From: Capsicum annuum
Lineage: Eukaryota > Streptophyta > Magnoliopsida > Solanales > Solanaceae
Direction of reading: 5' to 3'
Length of the DNA stretch: 64,000 nucleotides
Assembly: GCF_002878395.1 (NCBI RefSeq)
Contig: NC_061121.1
Location: 15,714,753 to 15,778,752, forward strand
The position numbers were made by a program, and so were the translations under genes. Below are positions 1-10,706 of the stretch, piece by piece. Position 1 is the stretch's first letter, and every line of letters starts with the position of its first letter. Under the pieces are notes generated by a model. It was not told where the DNA came from, did not search any database, and was given only the letters and a program-made list of their open reading frames with translations.

Positions 1-589
1 ATGTGAGTCATCTATACTAGCATGCATGTTTTTCTATAAAGATTTATGATATTGATTATTTAATTGCACACACCCCCTTATACTTAGTACATTCCCAAAG
101 TACTGATTCATATACTCATCTCTGTGCTACATTTCCTCATAATATAGGTACAAGTTGTAGCACATATACCATATTTGGTCAGTTTGCAGCTTCCAGTCAG
201 CGGGTGATGAGTCCTTATGATTCAAGGGCTTGAGTTAGTTATACATTTTGAGAAGTATTGTATTTTCTTTATTCAGTCATATTGAGTTAGGATAGTTGAG
301 AGTCATGACCTGGCTACCTATAGTCAGTATTAGTAGAGGCTTCATAGACAATCAATAGAGTTAATGTATTTAGTTTTAGTTTTGTTTTGTAATAACAGAG
401 TTGTAATCTTGTAAAGTTCAGATTCGTATTGATCATGTTTAGAAAATTTTTATGTTTTTGCTATTTTTATACATATTTAAGTATTTTATTCAGTTTCTTA
501 TGAGTTATGCCAGTAGAAGGGTTAGCTTGGGGTCACTTATGACCCTAAGCACCTTGTGACATCTCGGGACCCGATTTCAGGGCGTTACA
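1..589 (+). repeat. R1 5' LTR, terminal part
   Basis: This is the last 589 bases of the LTR, ending in TTACA directly before the primer site. It matches 7190-7775. Near its end is the dyad GGGTCACTTATGACCC, which can form a hairpin, and the same dyad is kept in the 3' copy. Confidence 0.88.
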
Positions 590-593
590 AACT

Positions 594-605
594 TGGTATC
601 AGAGC
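594..605 (+). other. R1 primer binding site
   Basis: TGGTATCAGAGC lies a few bases after the LTR end. It is complementary to the 3' end of initiator methionine tRNA, the usual primer for plant Tekay-type elements. B1 has the same motif, and T2 and E1 have it in reverse complement. Confidence 0.85.
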
Positions 606-2636
606 ACAGAGTTCAAGTGTCCTAGGGTGTCTATGAAGCCGTGTCTAGTAGAGTCTTACGGAATGGTATAGAGATGTCTGTACTTTTCTTCAAGAGGCTA
701 CAAGGAATTTATGAAAAGTTTCCATTCTTGCAAGTCTCAAATCATGCTATAAAAAGGTTCTCTAAGAAACTTATACAGATTCTCATCTTACTCTATTCAG
801 GCCATCTCTGCCTCATTTTTAAGGTACCAGAGATAGTCAAGCTTAATTCTCCACAAATAGTATTGGGATTATAAGAAGGCTAGAAAGTATCCCATTAGTG
901 CTTTTGAGTTTCGAAGATTGAAGTGCTTTATTATGTTTGTAAAAATTGTACATTAAGCCCAAGTCAGATGTGCTTTCAGATTCCTCCTCAGAATCAATAA
1001 TGATAATCTATACTTCTCTATCTATGTACATTTCTTAAGGTAACATGATCAGCAAGTTCTAATTTCCTACCCTGATAATGCTCCTAGACTTGCTAGCAGG
1101 AAATTTTAAAAGTTTCACGAAGTGGCTTGAGAGAAGCCTTCTAGTGTGTTATAAGTCCCTCAAATTTAAAGTTATGCCCTCATTCTTATGAGTTGTTCAG
1201 TTAAGACAAGAGTAATATGTGTATTCTTAGATCATTGAATATTGTGTGTCAAGTTTCTATCCCTAGTATTATATAAATTTGTTATCATGGTGTTTTTATA
1301 AATCAAAGTCTAGTGAAGCCATGTGGGACTCTTTAAATTCACTATTATAGTTGCTTTTTTATTTATCTCACTTTCTTGTTCAAAACATAAAATTAAAGTC
1401 TAGTGAAGCCATGTGAGTCCTATTTTGATTCACTAGTAACTTGTTGTTCATATTGTTGTTCTTGTGTTGGTTGGAACTGGGGTTTTTAGAGGCATAGTGA
1501 CCAGAAAAGTGGTAAGGGTGATTTATTGAATATATGTATAGCCGAATCTGTTTGCATAAGATTGAGTTAGTAATGAAGTGATATGTCCTTGTGTGTTAGT
1601 TTAGTAGAAGGTTGAGAAGGAGATTATTAGTTAAGGTGGATTGTTGTTTACTTGAGGTAAGAAAATATTTATTGATGGTATTTGTTGTGCTAGAAAAGTA
1701 TAGGTTTTGATGGAAGTACTTGGTGGATGACTATTGTTAATTTAGGCTTCCCTGAGATTGCAAGAGAAAGTTTAGTTGAACTTATAAAGCTATGAAGGAG
1801 TTTAGATGTATAAGAAGGATAAATAGTAATGAGGTGTAAAAGAAGGAGGTGCTAGCGAATCATAATAAGATACACCATAGGATTGTGATTGATCATTATT
1901 GTTATGAGGTTTTAGCAGACTAGTATTTTCGGATGTTTGGCATGTAAGAATAGTTGTTAAGATTGTGGTTAATCATAGCTAGAATGATATAATAAGTTCG
2001 AATAGTAGATGATGAGCAAGGTGGGGATAACGATTGCTTGGTTAGTGATGCTAGTTATATGGAGGTGAACTAATAGGCTTGAAATAGTGAATGAAAGAAT
2101 TTAAGTTTATTAATTTGAGATTAAGTATGATGTTGTAGGTATGAGGTAGAGGTATGCCCAAGTTGATATAAGGTTGCATTATTTTCTAATTTTATTAAGT
2201 ATTGTGTGTGGTTAGTAGTACCCTTGAGTTTTAAGTGAAAGAAGCATAGTTGTCTAGTATATGGTACTCTGGATAGCAAAGTTAAGGAGTTATGGATTGA
2301 TGGTGTTGAGTCTTTTAAGTATGATTTTGATTCTTATGGTTAAAAAAAATATAAGTATAGAAGTATGATCTTGTTAGCCTATGATTATGTGTTTAACGAG
2401 GCAGGTATGCTTTTTGAATTCAGAGAGTATAAGTCTTTGATGATGATTATTGAAGCTAAAAAGTTAAGGATGATATATGAAAAGGGTTGTTCAAGAATGA
2501 AGTCAGTAAGTTCAAAATATAGCTTATGCGTGCTATTGTAGAATTTAAGTGTGGACCGTTAGAGCAAAGATATTCCGACTCACTCCTAGGAATGTGAGAT
2601 AGATACATAAGTTTAGAAGATGGCTTTAATCTAAGG
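606..2636 (+). other. R1 interior, upstream part, no recognisable coding
   Basis: The first 200 bases match B1's leader, including a pyrimidine-rich stretch ending in CAG at 800 where B1 has its gag splice-acceptor-like site. Beyond that I recognise no gag, protease, RT or integrase on either strand. A short direct duplication occurs at about 1303-1350 and 1392-1440, sharing AAGTCTAGTGAAGCCATGTG. The rest is AT-rich with no long open frame. Confidence 0.6.
1303..1440 (+). repeat. Short direct duplication in R1 interior
   Basis: Two copies of a block of about 45 bp begin near 1303 and 1392, spaced about 89 bp apart. Each holds AAGTCTAGTGAAGCCATGTG, followed by a related tail ending in TTCACTA. 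No coding frame explains it. Confidence 0.6.
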
Positions 2637-3230
2637 GGGAGATAGTATAAGACCTTTTAAGATTCTAGCTCATTTCAGTTCCTTGTTGCATGACAAAATA
2701 GGTCTCAAGACTTAGAAATTTTTATCTAAGTTCCAGTATTTAGTCTTTTCCAAAGCCTTCAAAATTTGAGGATTTTTTTCACGACCTTCCTGACCTTCGA
2801 AAGTTGATTCATGGTCGGGGGAGTCAATAGTACATCTTGGGTAAGTTTTGGAGTTTTTGGGATCCGCTTAGGCCATGTTTGGAATTCAAAATAGTGGCAT
2901 CGTGCGATTAACGTGTGACGCATTCTCTAATCCAGCCCTAGGATCATGCGATAGAGCATGCGGCGCACACTCCATTCTGGTGCTCCAAAGCGTGTGACAC
3001 ACGCTAAAGAACCCGCTTCCTTATTATTTTTTTCCAGCTCCTGTTTCAGCTAATTACGAGCTAATGTTTATATACTTTATGCGTATTCAAGTTCATTCTC
3101 AACTTTTAGTAAGTAAGTAACCGCTTCACTCTATGATTCGAGTTATCCGTCAGAAATCTGTGGACTCCAGTCTTATGTTCAATAGCTCATAATAAGTATG
3201 AACTCATGTCTCAGAGAATGACTAGTTTTT
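2637..3230 (+). repeat. LTR-start fragment of another Tekay family inside R1
   Basis: A polypurine tract (CTAAGGGGGAGATAG) is followed at 2651 by TATAAGACC, the LTR start type seen in B1 and H1. The next 250 bases track B1's LTR, with shared words at the GACCTTCCTGACCT site and the GGAATTCAAAATAGTG site. Position 2900-3010 carries a GC-rich motif block with repeated GTGTGACAC-like units. Homology fades after about 3230. This is a truncated second LTR or internal-LTR junction within R1. Confidence 0.6.
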
Positions 3231-4512
3231 AGAACTCATGATACTAGTGAAGTTCGCATTATATCATGTATGTCCTCAGCTTAGATTTCTTTAATGAATC
3301 CATGCCTTTGACATTCCATTCTTCAGGCCTCAGATAAGTTTTAAAGTTATGTATTGTAGTCTTTCGTGCTTTAGGTTCTTATGTGTTAGCCCTTTCGGTG
3401 ACCTCTTCCTATGTTAAGATAGTGGTGATGATAGTGGACAAACAAGGGTTTAGATGAGAGAGAGTTGATGACTCTCATTACGAAAGATTATTTATGCTTT
3501 TCTACCTAAGGTTAAAGTGTGAAGTAAGATTGAGGCTAAGTCTTTGATACGTGTCATGGTTATTTAAAATTTATGAGTATGTTCTTAAGAATAGTGCAAG
3601 AAAATTGTTATTGATAAGGGTTTAGAGAATATGCAAAGTATGCCTTTATAGGTATTTACCTTAAAGTTATATGTGATTTTAATGATAGGCTTGAATGTCA
3701 TGTTGGGTGTAAGAGGATGAATGCAATATGTTCTAGTGAATCCATATCAAGAGTTTTTATTTAGTCATTTAAGTGGTAAGGCATGTTATTCTTAGGGTGT
3801 GAGCTCTAAGAAGATATAGAATACTGAATCATGTGGATTAGACTAGTATTGTGGAGTAGCATGTTGTATCTTATGATTTTGAGTTAGTCTTGACCTTGGT
3901 TAGAGGACTTAGTTTAGTTTAGACCTTGCAGAAAGATTTATCAGTGCCCATGTGAGAATTATAAGTCGAATCAAATGAGTATGATATTTAAGGGGAATAG
4001 TATAGTTGAGAGAGTATTTAAGAAGTGATGCTAAGCTTAAAAGTAAGAAGTTGCATTGCCTGCAGCCTAGCAATCCTATCCTAGTTTATGAGTTATATGT
4101 CTATATTCCACGCTATAGAGTTATATCAATGTTTTGATTCCTTAATCATATGTTTTTTTCAGATCATGCCCAAATTTGTTTCTCCGTAATGATAATAGAA
4201 TTTTGTAGAAAAGTGATGAAGAAATACGCTATTTGAGTATGGGTAGTCAATATGATTCAGTCCTTATAGACTGCAATCCAATTTAGCAAGCAAGCAGATA
4301 AGCTCCTATAGATTCTTAACTTTGCACCTAGTCTTAATATCCGCAGTCTCATACGTATGTCCATTCCAAGAGGTAATGTGTTTGCGTCCAAGTAAATTAT
4401 GAATTCAGCTTAGTACATGCTTTAGTTTCAGATATTAAGTAATGATTCAATTTATATCAGTTATACATGATAGCTTAAAGAATAAGATTCCTCTGTGTTT
4501 CATCTTAATTAT
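3231..4512 (+). other. R1 interior, downstream part, no recognisable coding
   Basis: AT-rich sequence without a long open frame and without a domain I recognise. It ends at the stem-loop and purine tract that precede the 3' LTR. Confidence 0.5.
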
Positions 4513-4513
4513 C

Positions 4514-4549
4514 CACATTCGAGGACGAATGTTCCCAAGGGGTAGATAA
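4514..4549 (+). other. R1 pre-LTR stem-loop and polypurine tract
   Basis: ACATTCG-AGGA-CGAATGT can form a 7-bp stem with a 4-base loop. It is followed by CCCAAGGGGTAGATAATA, the plus-strand primer region, directly before the LTR. The same arrangement occurs in every other Tekay element here. Confidence 0.75.
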
Positions 4550-7500
4550 TATAATACCCCGTATTTTCGTGCTGGAATTCTAACTGTCATTCCTACACAT
4601 CTAAGCTCTAATCCAAATGAGTTGAATGTGAATATGAGTTTTATGATCATTATTATAGTCTATGAGGTGGTTTAGAGGTGAAAAATGTTCATAGCAATGA
4701 CTTAGAACAAAGTTGAGCTAAGATAAATTGATTTGTCCAAAATTCGTTATTCGATTCTACAAGGGTCTACTTCAAATGTGTATAACTCTTTATAAACATG
4801 GAATTTTTTTATCACAAGAAACACCAAATTTTATATAATTGAATTAGCTTTCAAACGATACCAATTTCGCAAAATTCCAACACCCGAGCGATAAGTTATA
4901 GCCATTTTTGTAACTAAGACAGTAGCATTGCGCGATAAGTGTGCTACACACGCTCTGTCACACGCTGACAAATTTCAGGTTTTGTTTCAGCTTTTTTAAG
5001 GGAAAAATGGTTATTTTCCACCCCTTATCCAGCTATAACACGGGATTAAACACCCAAAACACCAAAATATGATTCTTTTCTCTCAAATTCATCAAGAACT
5101 CATCCTAGGGTTTCAAACCAAAACCCAAGAGAACTCAAGATTTAACTGTAACTTTTCAAAATTTCTTCAAGAATCAAAATCCTCAGACCAAAAGCTTCAA
5201 GAATATCTCATCAAAAGTATGAATAAAGTCCCAAAAGCAAGAGTTCATTCAAGTTTCAAATCCAAGGTATGTGGGGTTTGAATAAGAACACCCTTTCGTT
5301 CTTGTGCCCAAAGTTTTTGATTTTCTTAAAGATTTTAATATTTTCAAGATGAATTATGCCTAGTTTGCTATGTTTCAAGTTTATGAATTGATAAAGTTTT
5401 GAATTATATGATATTTCACCTATTTTATGTTGTGTATTGAGAATTTATGAATGAATTGTATATTTCTACCATGATTGAAGTTTTGGATGGTTCTAAAGTT
5501 GAAGTCTTGAATTACTACTATTTTGAAGGTCAATATTACTTGAATATGCATACATGCTTTAAGTCCAAGAATGAGTTGTTGATATTTCCTTAAGAGTTCC
5601 AAGAAGTGTATTGAGATTTTAAGACCATGTTCTTGAAAGTTTTGAATTATTATATCAATATCAAGAATGAGCTTGGTTTTGAGAATATTATAATTTTGAG
5701 TTTTCCCCTAGAAAATTGCTTACCAAGATTTGAACCAATATTGAAGTTTTGATATTGATTTAATATAGAAATCCACACTATCTATGAATTAAAGCATAGA
5801 AAAGCATAATTTGGTTTTTATTATAGACCCTTGAGTTATTTTAAAGTGGATTTCCTAAACTTTATGAGCTTCACACTCTAGGATTAAGATCATCACACAT
5901 GAATCGAAATATAAATCATGGGATTAGAGTTTACACAGTAACAATGATGGTTCGATTTCTAACTCGAAATTGAGGGGTGTTACATTATCTCCCCCTTAGG
6001 ATCATTCGTCCCCGAATGATGGATAGGGACTTGTCGAAGCTCTAAAAGTTTAGAATAAAGAATTTACTCTTGCATTGAACATTTCTTCTCTACACAATAT
6101 GCAAGGATATCAAACAGGATTCATGATAACCCCTAGTGAAACGTGTAAGCACGAAGCATGAGGTAATGAGACTTTACATAGGGATGATCTTGTACGTGAG
6201 TTCTATGAGTCATAATCATCTAAGCATAGGGTATGAGTTTATATGGTGATCATAAACCTGATTTTCATTGGTACTAATCATGAAATAAGATTTTGCGGAA
6301 GATAGGGATAGAAGCATTCTCCACCTTTCATGATGAAACGAATAGACTTAAACTCAAAGACTCTACTCGGCTATGCCCCAACATTAAACAACATATTTAT
6401 TCCTTTCCATTTTACAATTCTACCATCACACATCTAACTACCAGAGTTTGAGTCCCATAGCATGGTACTTCTAAGTTGAAGCCTAACTCGGAGAAAAGAG
6501 GTATTAGTTTAAGCTATAGGACTCCATATAAGAATATCACTTCACCTTATCACTACTATCAAATGCCATCGAGTTTTAATTCAGGGAATACTAACCATAT
6601 AGTACACGGGTTGTGTTTTCATCAATCACAATATTTAAGCCTATCATTACTACACCCACTTTATGGATTTCCAAGTATGAGAGTAGTATTTAGCACCGAT
6701 TTGGATATGATTCCGAGGTCTCATGCCCCAGAACTACGTGCCCCCATAGGTTTTTGATTCATCCCAAGTGGGTTAAGTTAGTGAACACTGCAAAGTAAAG
6801 GTTCTACTCCGATGGCAAGGATCAAATAGCTCTCCCCAACGTGGGCAAGACGTTGGACTCCATATAGCTAACATGACTTATGTTGGTTAAAAGAAACTCC
6901 CAAAGTAGTCCCCCACTCTATCTAAGATAAAAGTATATATATTTTGAAAGTTATGAGTCCAAGATTTCTAATGTTCTCAAGTGTAAAAATCTTTAAGTTT
7001 CCATAGAAGTTCCTAGTTTTCATGAGATTAAAGTGTATGTTCTGAAAGATGTTGTTTTTAATACCTTACCTATCCTATAAGTTTGAGAACAAAGAAAGAT
7101 AGTAGATTTAAAATAAAGTGCAATGACTCACGTGATTTACATTACCTATTTTCTTATTCATGATTATGATGGTTTTTAATTCATGCTATGTGAGTCATCT
7201 ATACTAGCATGCATATTTTTCTATAAGGATTTATGATATTGATTATTTAATTACATACACCTCCATATACTTAGTACATTTCCAAAGTACTGATTCACAT
7301 ACTCTTCTATGTGCTACATTTCCTTATAGTGTAGGTCATGTTGTAGCGCATATACCATATTTAGTCAGTTCATAGCTTCCCGTCAGCAGGTGATGAGTCC
7401 TTATGATTCAAGGGCTTGAGTTAGTTATATATTTCGAGAAGTATTGTATTTTCTTTATTCAGTCGTATTGAGTTGGGATAGTTGGGAGTCATCACTTGGC

Positions 7501-7775
7501 CACCTATAGTTATTACTAGTAGAGGCTTCATAGAAAGTTAGTAAAGTTAATGTATTCAGTTTCAGTTTTGTTTTGTAAAAGTAGAGTTGTAATCTTGTAA
7601 AGTTCAGATTTGTATTGATCAAGTTTAGAAAAGTTTTATGTTTTCGCTGATTTTATACAGATTTAAGAATTTTATTCAATTTCTTATGAGTTATGCTAGT
7701 AGAAGGGTTAGCTTAGGGTCACTTATGACCCTAAGCACCATGTGATGTCTCGGGACCCAATTTTGGGGCCTTACA
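4550..7775 (+). repeat. R1 3' LTR with an internal insertion
   Basis: It starts TATAATACCCC (diverged TGTAATACCCC) and ends TTACA. Its first 1.3 kb and last 1 kb are homologous to solo LTR S1 (21450-24019). A GC-rich motif block lies at about 4920-4975. A donor-like AAG|GTATGT lies at 5266/5267. The extra length over S1 (3226 against 2570 bp) is explained by foreign DNA at about 5885-6690. Confidence 0.8.
5885..6690 (-). mobile_element. Antisense retroelement fragment inserted in R1 3' LTR
   Basis: Homology to S1 stops near 5885 and resumes near 6690. Read on the minus strand, the insert holds the stem-loop ATCATTCG-TCCC-CGAATGAT-type sequence at about 6001-6022, a purine tract at about 5985-5999, and an LTR start TGTAACACCCC at about 5985. 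It is thus an internal-LTR junction of an unrelated element in the opposite direction. No coding domain was recognised to its right. Boundaries are approximate. Confidence 0.55.
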
Positions 7776-9707
7776 ACATCCTAATACAAAAGAAAGAGTA
7801 TGCGTCATTACTTTGAATGTACAAATATGCTAAGTGAGAGAGGTTGATATACGTGGGTTCATATGCATGAGATGATAAATGAAGGATGAACATAATGAGG
7901 TAACTGTATGAGAGTACATGGAAAACTTTAACTATTAAACATACTGAATATGCAATACTATGCATATAACAACCACTTGAATTAGATTGACACTGATGTA
8001 CTAAGTTTTTGTAACTGAATGCTGATAATTGAATGTTTAGACTAACACTAAAGAACTGAATTCTTATGAACTGAATTCTTATGACTAAGTAACTGATAAC
8101 TAATAGCCATGATTCTACAGAACAGTCTGAGTTCTTTACTAAATTTTGAGACTGAATACTAATTACTAAGTATTGAATACTGAAACTGTGACTATGGAAA
8201 TGTTCATTTAACTGACATACCCCAATTTGGCTGAGTTGAAGTCCAACCAATGACCCTAGTTGGAAGGGTGTTAGCACCTTGCCAAGGGATACTAACAATG
8301 TTGTGTCAACCCTAGTCTGGCAGGAAGACTCATGAAATATATATATATGATTGCGTCAACCTTTATTTGTCAGGAGGATGACTTACCCTAAGCTGACTAC
8401 GTAGTTTTATAACACAGGGGCTGCTACTAAATGTTAAACCCTCTGCTAGCAGGAATTCCCCCATAGATCGATGTTGAATCCTACTTCAGACTGAATAGAC
8501 ACTGAACTGATCACTAAAATATACTAGGCTTTACTGAACTATTACTGATCATGTTAACTAAGTGAACTGGATTGTGTTCGCTGAGTTATGTTAATTGAAT
8601 GAGTACTAATATTGTTGACCTTTACCGGGACTATTCTATATCTACTGCAACTAAGTAAATAGCTATATTTTGAGTAATAAATACCCTCAGTACTCGATTG
8701 CATAAATGGTAAAACATAGTAATTCTTGAAAGTATAGCAATAGTCAATTATTCATAATTCATTCACTGAGGTAATTTTCTAAACACTTGAAGTCCATGAA
8801 CTCATACATAAATGAGAACACATTCTAACATGTCATGATTAAACTATTCAATTTACATGGACATTCTATCAAACACTTTGGGAGCATGATTGTTATATAT
8901 AATAATGAACAACACATAAGCATAATGACTACAACTTAAACCTGTAATTTCAAGGATTGTAACATGGAATTACATCAGTCAACATACATGCTATTTTATG
9001 GTCATGAAACTCATGAAAAAATCTTGAATTGAAACCCATACAACAACACAAACATGAAGACAACCCAATTCGCACATGTAAATAATGAATCAATAAACTT
9101 GTAGTTTTTAAAAGGGTTTCTGAACCCCAAGGGTGGATGAAAACCAAGGATGAACACCTAACATACCTTGATTGTTGATTTTTTTTAAAGATTGTAGGAA
9201 ATTTCTTAGAACTTGATCTTGAATTTAATGGACTACAGTTTGTTCTTGAGAGAATTTTGAGAATAAAGAATGAATTTTGTCCTTTTTGGGGCTTAATCTC
9301 ATGTTTTAGCTGAATTAGATGAGGGGAAATGAACCTAATTGCCCTAGGAAAGTCAAATTTTAATGCATAGAAACTACCCAGTGATGAGATACCGGACCGC
9401 CGCGTTGATGGTATCGATGTAATTGTCGATGCGTCGCATTGATGCATTATTTTAGGAATCCAAACACTACTTAAACAATTATAAAAGTTTTTGAAACTCA
9501 CCCAACACGACCTATTGACATTTTCGATCATGAATCAATTTAAAAATCAATAATCCAACACAGGAAAGATAAAAGATAATGTCATTGAAATATCAAGGCC
9601 TAAAATGAGACTAAGTGTCAATACTTAGCTGAAATTTTTCTAAGTCTGAAACCTCTTTTGGCATGCTATATGTGGCTAAAATGACTAGAATTTTGTGGGG
9701 TCTTACA
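7776..9707 (-). repeat. K 3' LTR, remaining part (minus strand)
   Basis: On the minus strand this LTR begins TGTAAGACCCC at 9707 and is cut at 7776 by R1. At the cut the local sequence resembles the LTR word ACACCATAGCACAAAAGAAA seen in T2. It carries a GC-rich motif block at about 9390-9445 and a donor-like AAG|GTATGT at 9067-9167 (boundary 9167/9166). The stretch at 8090-8640 contains irregular copies of the TGACAGTC-type LTR repeats. Confidence 0.75.
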
Positions 9708-9740
9708 ATATCTCTCCTTGAAACATTCATCCTTAAATGG
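9708..9740 (-). other. K polypurine tract and stem-loop
   Basis: Read on the minus strand, a decayed CATTTA-AGGA-TGAATG hairpin precedes CAAGGAGAGATAT and the LTR start. The closing pair is A-T where other elements have G-C, so pairing is retained despite two changes. Confidence 0.7.
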
Positions 9741-9887
9741 GACTGACTGAACTGTACATACACTAACATGGATAATTGAAGCATGACTGAATTCTCAAGA
9801 CATGACACATGACATAGCTGGTTTATTAATGCAAGAATTATATGACAATGCTATGCAGCTGTAACTGAGCATGAGATAGAGTAAATC

Positions 9888-10706
9888 TATGGAAGACTGT
9901 TACCTTAGACTGAGTCTGAGTTTATGGAGAAGAGGTGATGACACTATGTTTGTATATCTTTCTTCCCAAGTAGCTCCCTCAACGAACTAATTTTGCCAAA
10001 GAACTTTGACCAAAGGAATTTCTTTGTTCCTTAGTCTGCGATCTGATGATCAAGGATTTTGACTGGGATTTCCTCATAAGAGAGATTGTTCTGAACATAT
10101 ACACTTTCTATAAAGACTACAATTGTTAGGTCACCTATGCACTTCTTTAACATGGACACATGAAACATTGGGTGCACTGATGCTAAGTCTGCAGACAACT
10201 CAAGCTCATAAGCCAACATACCAAAATGACTGAGAAACCTATAAGTACCAATATATCGGGGACTAAGATTCCCCTTCTTTCCCAATCTCCTCACTTCCTT
10301 CAAAGGAGAGATTTTCAAATACACAAAATCACCAATATCAAACTTGAGATCTTTTCTTCTCATATCAACATATGATTTATGTCGGATCTAAGTCATCATA
10401 AGCCTCTCCCTGATCAACTGGACCTTTTCTAAGGCATCAAATACTAGGTCAAGCCCTGCCAACACTGACTCACCTACCTCAAACCATCCAATGAGAGATC
10501 TAAATCTCCATTCATAAAGCACCTCAAACGAAGCTATCTATATACTGGATTGATAGCTATTATTATAGGTAATCTCAATCAAAGGTAAGTGGTCATTCCA
10601 ACTACCTTTAAAGTCAATCACACATTCTCTCAACATATCTTCTAAAGTCTGAATGGTCCTTTCTTCTTGACCATCTATCTAAGGATGGAATTTTGTACTG
10701 AGGTGA
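9888..10706 (-). pseudogene. K integrase C-terminus and chromodomain-like tail (broken polyprotein)
   Basis: Minus-strand remnant of Tekay pol. The open piece 10031-10363 reads through the integrase C-terminal region with FDIGDFVYLKISPLK, then LSPRYIGTYRFL, then DLASVHPMFHVSMLKKCIGD, the usual lead-in to the chromodomain-like end. Upstream (10390-10706) are remnants of the last integrase motif region ([11 protein letters not shown] type). The reading is interrupted by stops. At 10706 the gene is cut by T2 and continues at 20644. This part would have bound the integrase to DNA and chromatin in the nucleus. No function is expected now. Confidence 0.82.
10702..10706. other. T2 target-site duplication, left copy
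   Basis: GGTGA directly precedes TGTAACG of T2, and the same five bases directly follow TTACA at 20639-20643. Removing T2 and one copy rejoins the integrase sequence in register. Confidence 0.9.

Larger units (their letters stand above)
1..7775 (+). mobile_element. R1, plus-strand LTR retrotransposon with non-coding interior (5' end outside window)
   Basis: The first 589 bases reappear at about 7190-7775 with only scattered changes, so they are the tails of two LTRs in the same orientation. An initiator-Met-type primer site follows the first LTR and a purine-rich tract precedes the second. The interior (590-4549) shows no recognisable gag or pol on either strand, although its first 200 bases match the leader of element B1. 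It therefore looks like a non-autonomous large retrotransposon derivative or a badly decayed Tekay relative. It lies inside the LTR of element K, whose sequence resumes at 7776. The other flank is outside the window, so the target duplication cannot be tested. Confidence 0.8.

Noticed and set aside
594..605. Primer site as a tRNA gene remnant
   Set aside because: Only the 12 bases complementary to a tRNA end are present; no cloverleaf can be drawn.
641..874. 77-codon open frame after the R1 primer site
   Set aside because: It lies in the leader region shared with B1, where no protein starts. No domain, and the frame is not kept in B1.
5069..5281. 70-codon open frame in the R1 3' LTR
   Set aside because: It lies in the LTR leader just before the donor-like site. 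Related LTRs do not keep the frame.
6476..6757. 93-codon open frame
   Set aside because: It crosses from the antisense insert into LTR sequence, so it is accidental.
7771..8298. 175-codon minus-strand open frame
   Set aside because: It crosses the R1/K junction and is LTR sequence of low complexity, with no domain.
8950..9531. 193-codon minus-strand open frame
   Set aside because: It is wholly within the K LTR, including the leader and motif block. Homologous LTRs have stops in it.
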